Below are positions 40,976-48,266 of a stretch of 64,000 nt of DNA, piece by piece. The notes under the pieces are model-generated. The model did not search any database. It had not been told where the DNA came from and saw nothing but the letters and a program-made list of their open reading frames with translations. Within the stretch, counting starts at the first letter, position 1; every line of letters starts with the position of its first letter. The stretch lies in NCBI RefSeq assembly GCF_900114705.1, contig NZ_FOTW01000029.1:1-64000 (forward strand), in the 5' to 3' direction. Origin of the DNA: Rugamonas rubra. Lineage in GTDB: Bacteria; Pseudomonadota; Gammaproteobacteria; Burkholderiales; Burkholderiaceae_D. The position numbers and the translations under genes are program-made.

Positions 40976-42130
40976 ATGGAACTGTCACAAACGCACACCA
41001 CCTACACCCAGGCGCCCGGCTACTTCAAGCGCCTGACCCCGCTCGACTGGATCTACGCGCTGGCCCTGATGGCGGCCGCGCTGTTCGCGCTGAACCGCTA
41101 CGGCGCCTACATGGACGTCTACGAAAAGTGCATCCTGCTGGCCGCCGCGCCCACCTTCGCCGCGCTGGGCTGGCACTGGAAGCCGGTGCGCTGGCTGATC
41201 CCGCTGATGGCCCTGCTGGCGCTGTTCGCCATCTCGCTGTACGAGGGCAACCTCGACCTGGCCAACAAGAAATTCCTGCTCAAGTACATGTTGTCGAGCC
41301 AGTCGGCCATCCTGTGGATGGGCACGATGTTCTTCCTCTCGACCCTGTTCTACCTGATCGGCCTGGTGTCGCGCTCGCCGTTCGGCAGCTCGGTCGGCTC
41401 GGCGCTGTGCTGGGCCGGCGTGGTGCTGGGCCTGACCGGCATGATGGTGCGCTGGTACGAGTCCTACCTGATCGGCGCCGACGTCGGCCACATCCCCATC
41501 TCCAACCTGTACGAAGTGTTCATCCTGTTCTCGCTGATCACGGCGATGTTCTACCTGTACTACGAGCAACGCTACAACACCCGCCAGCTGGGCGCGTTCG
41601 TGCTGCTGGTGATCTCGGCGGCGGTCGGCTTCCTGCTGTGGTACACCGTCACCCGCGACGCCGCCGACATCCAGCCGCTGGTGCCGGCGTTGCAGAGCTG
41701 GTGGATGAAGATCCACGTGCCGGCCAACTTCATCGGCTACGGCACCTTCTCGCTGTCGGCCATGGTGGCGGCGGCCTACCTGCTCAAGTCGAGCGGCTAC
41801 CTGGCCGACCGCCTGCCGTCGCTCGAGGTGCTCGACGACGTGATGTACAAGGCCATCTCGGTCGGTTTCGCCTTCTTCACCGTCGCCACCATCCTCGGCG
41901 CGCTGTGGGCGGCCGAGGCCTGGGGCGGCTACTGGTCGTGGGACCCGAAGGAGACCTGGGCGCTGATCGTCTGGCTCAACTACGCCGCCTGGCTGCACAT
42001 GCGCCTGATGACGGGCCTGCGCGGCCGCGTGGCGGCCTGGTGGGCGCTGGTGGGCCTGCTGGTGACCACCTTCGCCTTCCTCGGCGTGAACATGTTCCTG
42101 TCGGGCCTGCACTCCTACGGCAAGCTGTAA
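40976..42130 (+). CDS. ccsB: Cytochrome c biogenesis protein CcsB (ResC/CcsA type)
   Basis: Heme-handling partner of ResB. 384 aa, eight or more transmembrane helices, and the tryptophan-rich motif [15 protein letters not shown] near residues 315-329, which binds heme before ligation to CxxCH. RBS AGGAGAAAACG lies before ATG 40976. Naming varies: this WWD protein is called CcsB in some annotation systems and CcsA or ResC in others. Confidence 0.95.
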   Translation: MELSQTHTTYTQAPGYFKRLTPLDWIYALALMAAALFALNRYGAYMDVYEKCILLAAAPTFAALGWHWKPVRWLIPLMALLALFAISLYEGNLDLANKKFLLKYMLSSQSAILWMGTMFFLSTLFYLIGLVSRSPFGSSVGSALCWAGVVLGLTGMMVRWYESYLIGADVGHIPISNLYEVFILFSLITAMFYLYYEQRYNTRQLGAFVLLVISAAVGFLLWYTVTRDAADIQPLVPALQSWWMKIHVPANFIGYGTFSLSAMVAAAYLLKSSGYLADRLPSLEVLDDVMYKAISVGFAFFTVATILGALWAAEAWGGYWSWDPKETWALIVWLNYAAWLHMRLMTGLRGRVAAWWALVGLLVTTFAFLGVNMFLSGLHSYGKL

Positions 42131-42192
42131 GACGGCGCAGGGCGGGGCGGCCGGCCGAAATGTAATCGGCTTGTCATCCCGGCCGGCAAAAG

Positions 42193-42246
42193 AAAGGTGT
42201 AAGGTTTGGACTTCTGGCGAGACCAAGTCTGAACCTTGCACCTTTT
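42193..42246 (+). promoter_or_regulatory. Long imperfect hairpin with T run just before msrP
   Basis: AAAGGTG (42193-42199), AAGGTT and GGACTT on the left side pair with AAGTC, AACCTT and CACCTTT on the right, ending in TTTTT at about 42243-42247. It has the form of a terminator for the ccs operon, but ends only about 14 bases before the msrP ATG, right at its ribosome binding site. It may act as an attenuator or as a start-site occluding structure. Confidence 0.65.
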
Positions 42247-42260
42247 TCTTTGGAGTGAAC

Positions 42261-43229
42261 ATGCTGATCAAACGTTCCGATGGACTGATACTGCCGTCCG
42301 ACATCACCCCGCGCGCGGTGTTCGAATCGCGCCGTGGTTTCATCAAGCAGCTCGCCGTCGGCGGCGCCGCCAGCGCCGGCCTGATCGACATGGCCAGCCG
42401 CGAGGCCTTCGCCCAGGGGCTCAATCCCAAGCTGGCCGCCAAGCTCAATCCCGCCTACTCGGCGCTGGACAAGCAGAGCGCCTACAAGGACGCCACCAGC
42501 TACAACAACTTCTACGAGTTCGGCACCGACAAGAGCGACCCGGCGCAATACGCCGGCACGCTCAAGCCACGGCCGTGGACGGTGAGCATCGAGGGCGAGG
42601 TGAAAAAGCCGATGACCCTGGACTTGGACGCGCTGCTCAAGCTGGCGCCGCTGGAGGAGCGGGTCTACCGCCTGCGCTGCGTCGAGGGCTGGTCGATGGT
42701 GATCCCGTGGGTCGGCTATTCCTTCTCCGAGATCATCAAGAAGGTCGAGCCGACCGGCAACGCCAAATACGTCGAGTTCATCTCGCTGGCCGACAAGAAG
42801 CAGATGCCCGGCGTCGGCAGCCGCGTGCTGAACTGGCCCTACGTCGAGGGCCTGCGCATCGACGAGGCCAACCACCCGCTGGCGCTGCTGACGCTGGGCA
42901 TGTACGGCGAAACGCTGCCGAACCAGAACGGCGCGCCGGTGCGCATGGTGCTGCCGTGGAAGTACGGCTTCAAGTCGGCCAAGTCGATCGTCAAGATCCG
43001 TTTCGTCAAGGAACAGCCGCGCACGGCGTGGAACCAGGCGGCGCCGGCGGAGTACGGCTTCTATTCGAACGTCAACCCCGAGGTCGACCACCCGCGCTGG
43101 TCGCAGGCCAGCGAGCGGCGCATCGGCGAGGACGGCTTCCTGGCGCGCAAGCGCAAGACCCTGATGTTCAACGGCTACAGCGACGTGGCGTCGATGTACT
43201 CCGGCATGGACCTGAAAAAATTCTTCTAG
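42261..43229 (+). CDS. msrP: Protein-methionine-sulfoxide reductase catalytic subunit MsrP
   Basis: Periplasmic molybdopterin enzyme that repairs oxidised methionine in envelope proteins. 322 aa from ATG 42261 (TGGAGTG upstream). A Tat signal has SRRGFIKQL at 23-31. Mo-ligand Cys 140 lies in [11 protein letters not shown]. The C-terminus ends KKFF. It lies directly before msrQ, its membrane electron donor. Expression may be controlled by the hairpin directly upstream. Confidence 0.96.
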   Translation: MLIKRSDGLILPSDITPRAVFESRRGFIKQLAVGGAASAGLIDMASREAFAQGLNPKLAAKLNPAYSALDKQSAYKDATSYNNFYEFGTDKSDPAQYAGTLKPRPWTVSIEGEVKKPMTLDLDALLKLAPLEERVYRLRCVEGWSMVIPWVGYSFSEIIKKVEPTGNAKYVEFISLADKKQMPGVGSRVLNWPYVEGLRIDEANHPLALLTLGMYGETLPNQNGAPVRMVLPWKYGFKSAKSIVKIRFVKEQPRTAWNQAAPAEYGFYSNVNPEVDHPRWSQASERRIGEDGFLARKRKTLMFNGYSDVASMYSGMDLKKFF

Positions 43230-43243
43230 GCTAGACCAAGACC

Positions 43244-43918
43244 ATGGCATTCCATCCCACCCCGCGCCAGTACGGCGCCATCCGCGCGCTGCTGTTCCTG
43301 CTGGCGCTGGTCCCCTTGGGCCGCATGGTGTATTTGACGCTGAGCGGCCAGCTGGTCGAGCCGCTCGAGTTCATCACGCGCGGCACCGGCGACTGGACCC
43401 TGTACTTCCTTTGCATCACCCTGGCGGTGACGCCGCTGCGCCGCCTGAGCAAGTGGAACTGGCTGATCAAGCTGCGCCGCATGCTGGGCCTGTACGTGTT
43501 CTTCTACGCCGCGCTGCACTTCACCACCTTCCTGTGGTTCGACCATTTCTTCGATGTGCAGGAGATGTGGGCGGACGTGCTGAAGCGGCCCTTCATCACG
43601 GTCGGCTTCGTCGCCTTCGTGCTGTTGATTCCGCTGGCCGTCACCAGCAGCAACGCCATGGTGCGCCGCCTGGGCGGCAAGCAATGGCAGTGGTTGCACC
43701 GGCTGGTGTATGTGATCGCGCCGCTGGGCATCCTGCACTTCTGGTGGATGAAGGCGGGCAAGCACAACTTCACCCAGCCGATCATCTTCGGCCTGGTCGT
43801 CGCCGTGCTGCTCGGCGTGCGCGTGGTGTGGAGCCGCCGCAAGGCGCGCGAGGCGCGGGCGCTGGCCCCGGCCCAGGCCGGCGGCGCGGCCTGTTGCGGC
43901 GGCGGTTGCCGCTCCTAG
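43244..43918 (+). CDS. msrQ: MsrQ, heme-binding membrane subunit of MsrPQ
   Basis: 224 aa, six transmembrane helices of the ferric-reductase-like fold. It binds heme b and passes quinol electrons to MsrP. Typical His positions are in YAALHFTTFLWFDH and WLHRLVYVIAPLGILHFWWM. The C-terminus is Cys/Gly-rich (ACCGGGCRS), which is unusual and not part of the core fold. It lies 14 bp after msrP. Confidence 0.95.
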   Translation: MAFHPTPRQYGAIRALLFLLALVPLGRMVYLTLSGQLVEPLEFITRGTGDWTLYFLCITLAVTPLRRLSKWNWLIKLRRMLGLYVFFYAALHFTTFLWFDHFFDVQEMWADVLKRPFITVGFVAFVLLIPLAVTSSNAMVRRLGGKQWQWLHRLVYVIAPLGILHFWWMKAGKHNFTQPIIFGLVVAVLLGVRVVWSRRKAREARALAPAQAGGAACCGGGCRS

Positions 43919-44174
43919 ATAAAGTGCATTTAAGTCAAGGGAACGGCAGCGTGCGCACGAGACCGAGCGCAGTAAGCATCGCGGCCGGGGAAAAGTAACG
44001 GACGCACCGACTTCGCAGGTTAGCGAACCGTTCGTGACAGTGCGCTCGAGACGGCGAACCTGAAGAGGTTGGCGCTGCCCGGGTGCGGAATAGGGAGTAC
44101 GATGCTACCAACTTTGAGCGTGCCCAATGTCGCACTGCTTGATGCCTTTGGCGATTAATGATTAGTTAGATGAC
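43919..44174. other. Intergenic, start of lower-G+C patch
   Basis: No coding region, RNA gene or repeat is supported here. Base composition falls visibly towards 44175, marking the left edge of a patch that differs from the surrounding genome. Confidence 0.5.
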
Positions 44175-45116
44175 TCAATAAAAATAGCGGCCCGCTATCA
44201 AACGCTCGCGGAACTTGATCTGACGCTTCTTGAAGGTATTTTTTCCGCGCTGAGGTAGCTCGGTTGAGTCCAGAATTGCACGATAGGTGCCCACCACCCC
44301 GCCCAGCTGACGGTAGGTGACCAGCGCTTGGCGATGGAGCAGCGCCTGTAGGGACCACCAATGATCGCTGTTCTGGATGTAGCTTGGGATGTGCGGATCA
44401 ATCCACCCGGCGAGCCAACAGACGTTGTCCGCGAAGAGTTGAAGGCTGTTGACGGTGTGGCGAGGCCGGCGAGGAATCAGTCCGAGGATACCTTGGTGAT
44501 TGAACTCGGGAGTAGTCCAGAGGGAGTCATGGTGCCCGATTCGATTTCGTACATCTCGGATCCTCTTGAGTAGGTCCATGACCCGTCTCCTGAAGGCTTG
44601 ATCCCCGTAAGGTACGGTCAACGTGTCTGGGGCGTGCGGGAACACAGCGGCAAGTATGGTGGATTGGAGTCCTGCAGGCTGGGAAGAGTGGCTAAGCCCG
44701 CCAATCAATACCTCCCAGAAACCGAAGGGCAGAGCGGCCACAATGTCATCGGGGGTGACCCTATAGCCAGAGGGCTTCTTGCCCTTGATTTTTGCCACTA
44801 CCGCTGTCACATCCTCCGTCGACTTCTTGCTTAGCTTGTGCCGGGCAGGCAGGAGCGCCGGTGCCGCCGGGTTGATCGCGTGTGCCGGGTTCGGCCGCTT
44901 CATCATCCAGTCAACGGAATCGACGTTGCCAAAGTGCTGCGACAGGGCTCGATGAAGGGCATTTCGGAATGAAACCTCGAAGTCGCCAAGAATGGGCAGC
45001 AGACCAGCGCCGACCGCTTGGTTCCAAGCGTAGCAGCCGAGGACGTCCTTGTCGGACTTGGTTTTGAAGTAGGACTGTATCGTGGCCAGTCGGGGAGCCG
45101 TGAGGTGCTTCAGCAT
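44175..45116 (-). CDS. Abi-like HEPN-domain protein (putative abortive infection RNase)
   Basis: 313 aa. The N-terminal half (FEVSFRNALHRAL at about 46-58) and the segment DVRNRIGHHDSLW (188-200) match the layout of Abi_2-type abortive-infection proteins. Arg 190, Asn 191 and His 195 form the R-N-x3-H motif of HEPN ribonucleases. The family acts in phage defence by cutting RNA on infection (family knowledge); activity here is inferred. Codon use and G+C differ from the neighbours, suggesting transfer. No partner gene is adjacent. No clear ribosome binding site precedes ATG 45116, so the start is somewhat uncertain. Confidence 0.75.
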   Translation of the reverse strand: MLKHLTAPRLATIQSYFKTKSDKDVLGCYAWNQAVGAGLLPILGDFEVSFRNALHRALSQHFGNVDSVDWMMKRPNPAHAINPAAPALLPARHKLSKKSTEDVTAVVAKIKGKKPSGYRVTPDDIVAALPFGFWEVLIGGLSHSSQPAGLQSTILAAVFPHAPDTLTVPYGDQAFRRRVMDLLKRIRDVRNRIGHHDSLWTTPEFNHQGILGLIPRRPRHTVNSLQLFADNVCWLAGWIDPHIPSYIQNSDHWWSLQALLHRQALVTYRQLGGVVGTYRAILDSTELPQRGKNTFKKRQIKFRERLIAGRYFY

Positions 45117-45416
45117 CAGTAGGCTATTGATTCGTTAGGGTTAGCGATGCTATACTTCAAAGCATAGAGACAAGGATTTTCCGGGAAACTGGTCGTGCCC
45201 TTGTAAATTGAGGACAGAGCCCGCATTAGCGGGCTTTGGCCTTTCTAGAGTCGAATTCTATCGTTTAGAACACTAAACGGCAATGAAATGGCTCTCACCG
45301 AATAGTTCCGGTACAACTTCCAACTCAGCTAAAACTGCTGCTTTTGCCCAGCAGCATTTGATGCGACCTTACTTTTTTAAACATCCGTTGAGTTGCGGTT
45401 GGACAAGCCAGAGTGG
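45117..45416. other. Intergenic between Abi-like and RelB genes, with possible remnant
   Basis: AGCCCGC/GCGGGCT (45218-45235) forms a small hairpin. On the minus strand, 45368-45273 reads as a 31-residue open stretch ending EVVPELFGESHFIAV and a stop, with no start codon. It looks like the C-terminal tail of a decayed protein. No complete toxin gene for the neighbouring antitoxin is found. Confidence 0.35.
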
Positions 45417-45683
45417 TCAATCGTCCGCATTCAAGTCTGTCATCAAGTCCGCGATGGTTGCGGCGGTCTTCACCTCTCCCGCAGCGACCTTGGCCAGTGC
45501 CTTGCGGCTGCTCTTGTTCGGAACTTGGACGTCGAAGGGGAGGCATTTTTCCTCCGCGACGCGCCGTAGCAATATGCGTATCACGTCGGGAACGGTCAAA
45601 CCCATCGCATCCAGTGTCTCGGTTGCGACCTTCTTGGTGTGAGCGTCAATCCGAACGCGAATACTGGGATCGTTGCTTGCCAT
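45417..45683 (-). CDS. RelB/DinJ-family antitoxin
   Basis: 88 aa from ATG 45683 (AAAGGA upstream). The N-terminal ribbon-helix-helix region IRVRIDAHTKKVATETLDAMGLTVPDVIRILLRRVAEE (about 9-46; core ATETLDAMGLTVPDVI) is characteristic of RelB/DinJ antitoxins. The C-terminal part would bind a RelE/YafQ-type toxin. That toxin normally follows on the same strand, but the 300 bp downstream hold only stop-rich sequence and a possible remnant. So this is an orphan antitoxin or the survivor of a decayed pair. Confidence 0.8.
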   Translation of the reverse strand: MASNDPSIRVRIDAHTKKVATETLDAMGLTVPDVIRILLRRVAEEKCLPFDVQVPNKSSRKALAKVAAGEVKTAATIADLMTDLNADD

Positions 45684-45697
45684 GAATTTCCTTTTGC

Positions 45698-45864
45698 CTA
45701 TTGATCGTCTGGCAGGCCGGCCTCGGGGTACAGCTTCGGGAAGTGGAAGGGCAGGGCGCCCAGCGCAGCGACGCCGAGACGATATGCTCGGCCATCGCCT
45801 GCACTTCCAGCAATTGCCGGTCGGTAAGCAACAAGGGTTCGAATTGATAGGGTTCGAGATACAT
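45698..45864 (-). pseudogene. Possible frameshifted small gene upstream of relB
   Basis: From ATG 45864 a frame reads MYLEPYQFEPLLLTDRQLLE and on to EHIVSASLR. A shift of one base then gives a protein-like end, GALPFHFPKLYPEAGLPDDQ, with a stop at 45698, 14 bases before the relB ATG. In the original frame the sequence turns into Cys/Pro/Ser/Arg-rich text. This suggests one lost or gained base in a small real gene of about 54 aa, formerly an operon mate of relB. It could also be two chance fragments or a sequencing error. No family recognised. Confidence 0.4.
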
Positions 45865-46067
45865 TTTGCCGACTTTTTTGCCGAGTTGTGATACATCTAA
45901 CTGTTTGATTGTACGCCGCTTTATTTTAATCCTGGCGACGTTTCGGCGGACATTTTGCCGACTTTCCCGGGGCGGCGGAGCCGGCGGCAAAGCCTTAGTG
46001 CGCAAGCGAACGGTGCCCAAAACGCGGCGGGTGTATGGTGGGGCTTCCACTTACCGAGGAGTCCGTC

Positions 46068-46241
46068 ATGAGCAAGCACAGCAGCGATCCGCGCGAGCAG
46101 CAGCAACGCGAGGCCGAACAGGCTCAGCAGGAAGCGAACCGGAACAAGCAGGAGGCCGAGGCGAAGGAGGTGGCGGGACGCCACAAGAACGACGGCCAGA
46201 AGGACCACAAGGGCGCCGACAAGGGGCCGCGCGGCCAGTAG
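46068..46241 (+). CDS. Small charged Gln/Glu/Lys-rich protein
   Basis: 57 aa from ATG 46068 with GAGGAG upstream. The composition is almost entirely polar (Gln, Glu, Lys, Arg, Asp, Gly), with no hydrophobic core, signal peptide or Cys; it is probably disordered or a short amphipathic helix (about 8-38). It is followed by a strong terminator, which supports that it is expressed. Not recognised; small hydrophilic proteins of this kind are often stress-related, but that is a guess. Confidence 0.6.
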   Translation: MSKHSSDPREQQQREAEQAQQEANRNKQEAEAKEVAGRHKNDGQKDHKGADKGPRGQ

Positions 46242-46251
46242 CAAGCAAATG

Positions 46252-46285
46252 AAAAAAGCCGATCGCGTGAACGATCGGCTTTTTT
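46252..46285. terminator. Bidirectional terminator between small charged protein and lysA
   Basis: AAAAAAGCCGATCG (46252-46265), loop CGTGAA, CGATCGGCTTTTTT (46272-46285): a perfect 14-bp stem serving both convergent genes. Confidence 0.95.
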
Positions 46286-46334
46286 GCTTGGGCCAGGGGC
46301 CGGCGGGCAGCAAGCCACCCGGCGGCGGCGCGGC

Positions 46335-47612
46335 CTACTTGATCAGCGTTTCCAGCGCGAACAGCTCGGCCGGCGTTTCGCGCCGGCGCACCAGGTGGCA
46401 CTGGGCGCCGTCGACGATGACCTCGGCGGCGCGGCCACGGGTGTTGTAGTTCGACGCCATGGTCATGCCGTAGGCGCCGGCCTGCAGCATCACCAGCAGG
46501 TCGCCGCTTTGCACCGCCAGCGCGCGGTCGCGCGCCAGCCAGTCGCCCGATTCGCAAATCGGGCCGACCACGTCGTAGCTCAGCGCCGGCGTGTCCGACT
46601 CGACCACCGGTCGCATGTCCATCCAGGCCTGGTAGAGGGCCGGGCGGGCCATGTCGTTCATCGCCGCGTCGACCACGCAGAAGTTCTTTTCCTCGCCGTG
46701 CTTGATGAACTCGACCTTGGTCAGCAGCACGCCGGTGTTGCCGACGATGGAGCGGCCCGGCTCGAAGATCACCTTGATCGGCCGGCCGCCGTGGTTGGCG
46801 GCGCGCCAGGCGTCGATGCGCTGGAACAGGCGGCCCAGGTAGTCGCCCACCGGCACCGGCGCGTCCTCGCCGGCCTCGCCGTAGCTGATGCCGATGCCGC
46901 CGCCGATGTCGAGGTGGTGCAGCACGATGCCCTCCCGGCCGAGCGCGTCGATCAGTTCGATCAGGCGGTCGAGCGCCTCGAGCAGCGGGGCGTCGTCGAG
47001 CAGCTGCGAGCCGATGTGGCAGTCGATGCCGGCCACCGCCAGGTGCGGCAGGGCGGCGGCGGCGCGGTAGGTGGCCAGCGCGTCGTCGAAGGCGACGCCG
47101 AACTTGCTGGCCTTCAGGCCGGTGGCGATGTAGGGGTGGGTCTTGGCGTCGACGTTGGGGTTGACGCGCAGCGACACGCGCGCCGTCTTGCCCATCGCGC
47201 CGGCCACCTCGTTGAGGCGGTGCAGCTCGGGGATCGACTCGACGTTGAAGCAGAGGATGTCGTGCTCGAGCGCCAGGCGCATCTCGGCGACGCTCTTGCC
47301 GACGCCGGAGAAGATCACCTTGCGCGGGTCGCCGCCGGCGGCCACCACGCGCAGCAGCTCGCCGCCGGAGACGATGTCGAAGCCGGCGCCCTGGCGCGCC
47401 AGCAGGTCGAGGATGGCCAGGTTGGAGTTGGCCTTCATGGCGTAGCAGACCAGCGCGTCGCGGCCGGCGCAGGCGTCGGCGTAGGCGGCGAAGTTCTCCA
47501 GCAGGGCGGCCTTGGAGTAGACGTAGGTGGGCGTGCCGAACTGCTCGGCGATGGCGCTCAGGGAGGCGCCGTCGGCGTGCAGCACGCCGTCTTGGTAAGC
47601 GAAATGCGACAT
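46335..47612 (-). CDS. lysA: Diaminopimelate decarboxylase
   Basis: PLP enzyme for the last step of lysine synthesis. 425 aa from ATG 47612; an upstream frame extension to 47777 overlaps the lptM-like gene and is not supported. PLP-binding Lys 60 lies in CYAMKANSN. The phosphate-binding region [10 protein letters not shown] and the active-site ICESGDWLA motif are present. It forms an operon-like pair with the lipoprotein gene upstream on the same strand, the usual lptM-lysA order. Confidence 0.97.
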   Translation of the reverse strand: MSHFAYQDGVLHADGASLSAIAEQFGTPTYVYSKAALLENFAAYADACAGRDALVCYAMKANSNLAILDLLARQGAGFDIVSGGELLRVVAAGGDPRKVIFSGVGKSVAEMRLALEHDILCFNVESIPELHRLNEVAGAMGKTARVSLRVNPNVDAKTHPYIATGLKASKFGVAFDDALATYRAAAALPHLAVAGIDCHIGSQLLDDAPLLEALDRLIELIDALGREGIVLHHLDIGGGIGISYGEAGEDAPVPVGDYLGRLFQRIDAWRAANHGGRPIKVIFEPGRSIVGNTGVLLTKVEFIKHGEEKNFCVVDAAMNDMARPALYQAWMDMRPVVESDTPALSYDVVGPICESGDWLARDRALAVQSGDLLVMLQAGAYGMTMASNYNTRGRAAEVIVDGAQCHLVRRRETPAELFALETLIK

Positions 47613-47626
47613 AGGGACTTGGGAAC

Positions 47627-47815
47627 TTAGTGTTGGGGGGCGGTGGACGGGGCCGGCGCTGGCGCTGGCGCAGCGGCGGCTTTGCCTGGCTCGGCGCTCG
47701 TGGCGGGCTTGGCGGGGGCCTTGGGCAGGTACAGCGGGCCGGGTTGGCCGCAGCCGCTCAGCAGGGCGGACAGGCACAGGATGGTGCCGATAAACAGCGC
47801 AGGTGTGGACTTCAC
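47627..47815 (-). CDS. lptM: LptM-like lipoprotein (YifL family)
   Basis: 62 aa from GTG 47815. A lipoprotein signal has lipobox LLSGC with Cys 22, followed by the family signature GQPGPLYLP. The rest is Ala/Pro-rich. LptM assists maturation of the LptD/E lipopolysaccharide export channel (family knowledge). It lies 14 bp before lysA and divergent from cyaY, the same order as in E. coli and other proteobacteria. Confidence 0.88.
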   Translation of the reverse strand: MKSTPALFIGTILCLSALLSGCGQPGPLYLPKAPAKPATSAEPGKAAAAPAPAPAPSTAPQH

Positions 47816-47855
47816 GATTAGAATCTTGGTTTGACTTGAGATATTGGAGTGTAGC

Positions 47856-48191
47856 ATGGGCGAATCAGAATTCCTGGCGCAGGCCGAGGCCACCCTCAGC
47901 GCCATCGAGGCGGCGCTGGACCGTTTGAACGACCAGGAGCTGCTCGACGTCGAGTGCAGCCGCAGCGGCAACGTGCTGGAGATCGAGTTCATCGACAACG
48001 GCAGCAAGATCATCGTCAACAGCCAGGCGGCGATGCAGGAGCTGTGGGTGGCGGCGCGCTCGGGCGGCTTCCACTACAAGCAGCAGGGCGGTCTGTGGTG
48101 CAACACGCGCGACGGCTCGGAGCTGTTCGCCACGCTGTCGGGCCTGGTCAGCGCCCAGGCCGGCGCGACGGTGGTGCTGGCCCAAGGCTAA
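47856..48191 (+). CDS. cyaY: Iron-sulfur cluster protein CyaY (frataxin)
   Basis: 111 aa bacterial frataxin that binds iron and modulates the IscS machinery. The N-terminal helix has acidic residues (LDRLNDQELLDVECSRSGNVLEIEF, about 23-47) and the beta sheet ends GGFHYKQQGGLWCNTRDGSELF. ATG 47856 follows GGAG; an ATG at 47844 would add four residues. Divergent from lptM-lysA. Confidence 0.95.
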   Translation: MGESEFLAQAEATLSAIEAALDRLNDQELLDVECSRSGNVLEIEFIDNGSKIIVNSQAAMQELWVAARSGGFHYKQQGGLWCNTRDGSELFATLSGLVSAQAGATVVLAQG

Positions 48192-48266
48192 ACCAGTTGT
48201 TCGGCAACAACGGCGGCGCGGCGTGGTTCGCCGCCGCCGCCGCCGCCAAGCGGCCTCGGCGCGGCG

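Noticed and set aside
44598-44834. Small plus-strand frames opposite the Abi-like gene
   Set aside because: They do not carry motifs or ribosome binding sites, while the minus strand has a full-length HEPN protein.
48192-48266. GC-rich repeats of GCC between cyaY and mrcA as a structured element
   Set aside because: Low-complexity GCC runs give weak alternative pairings and no T run; no convincing terminator.
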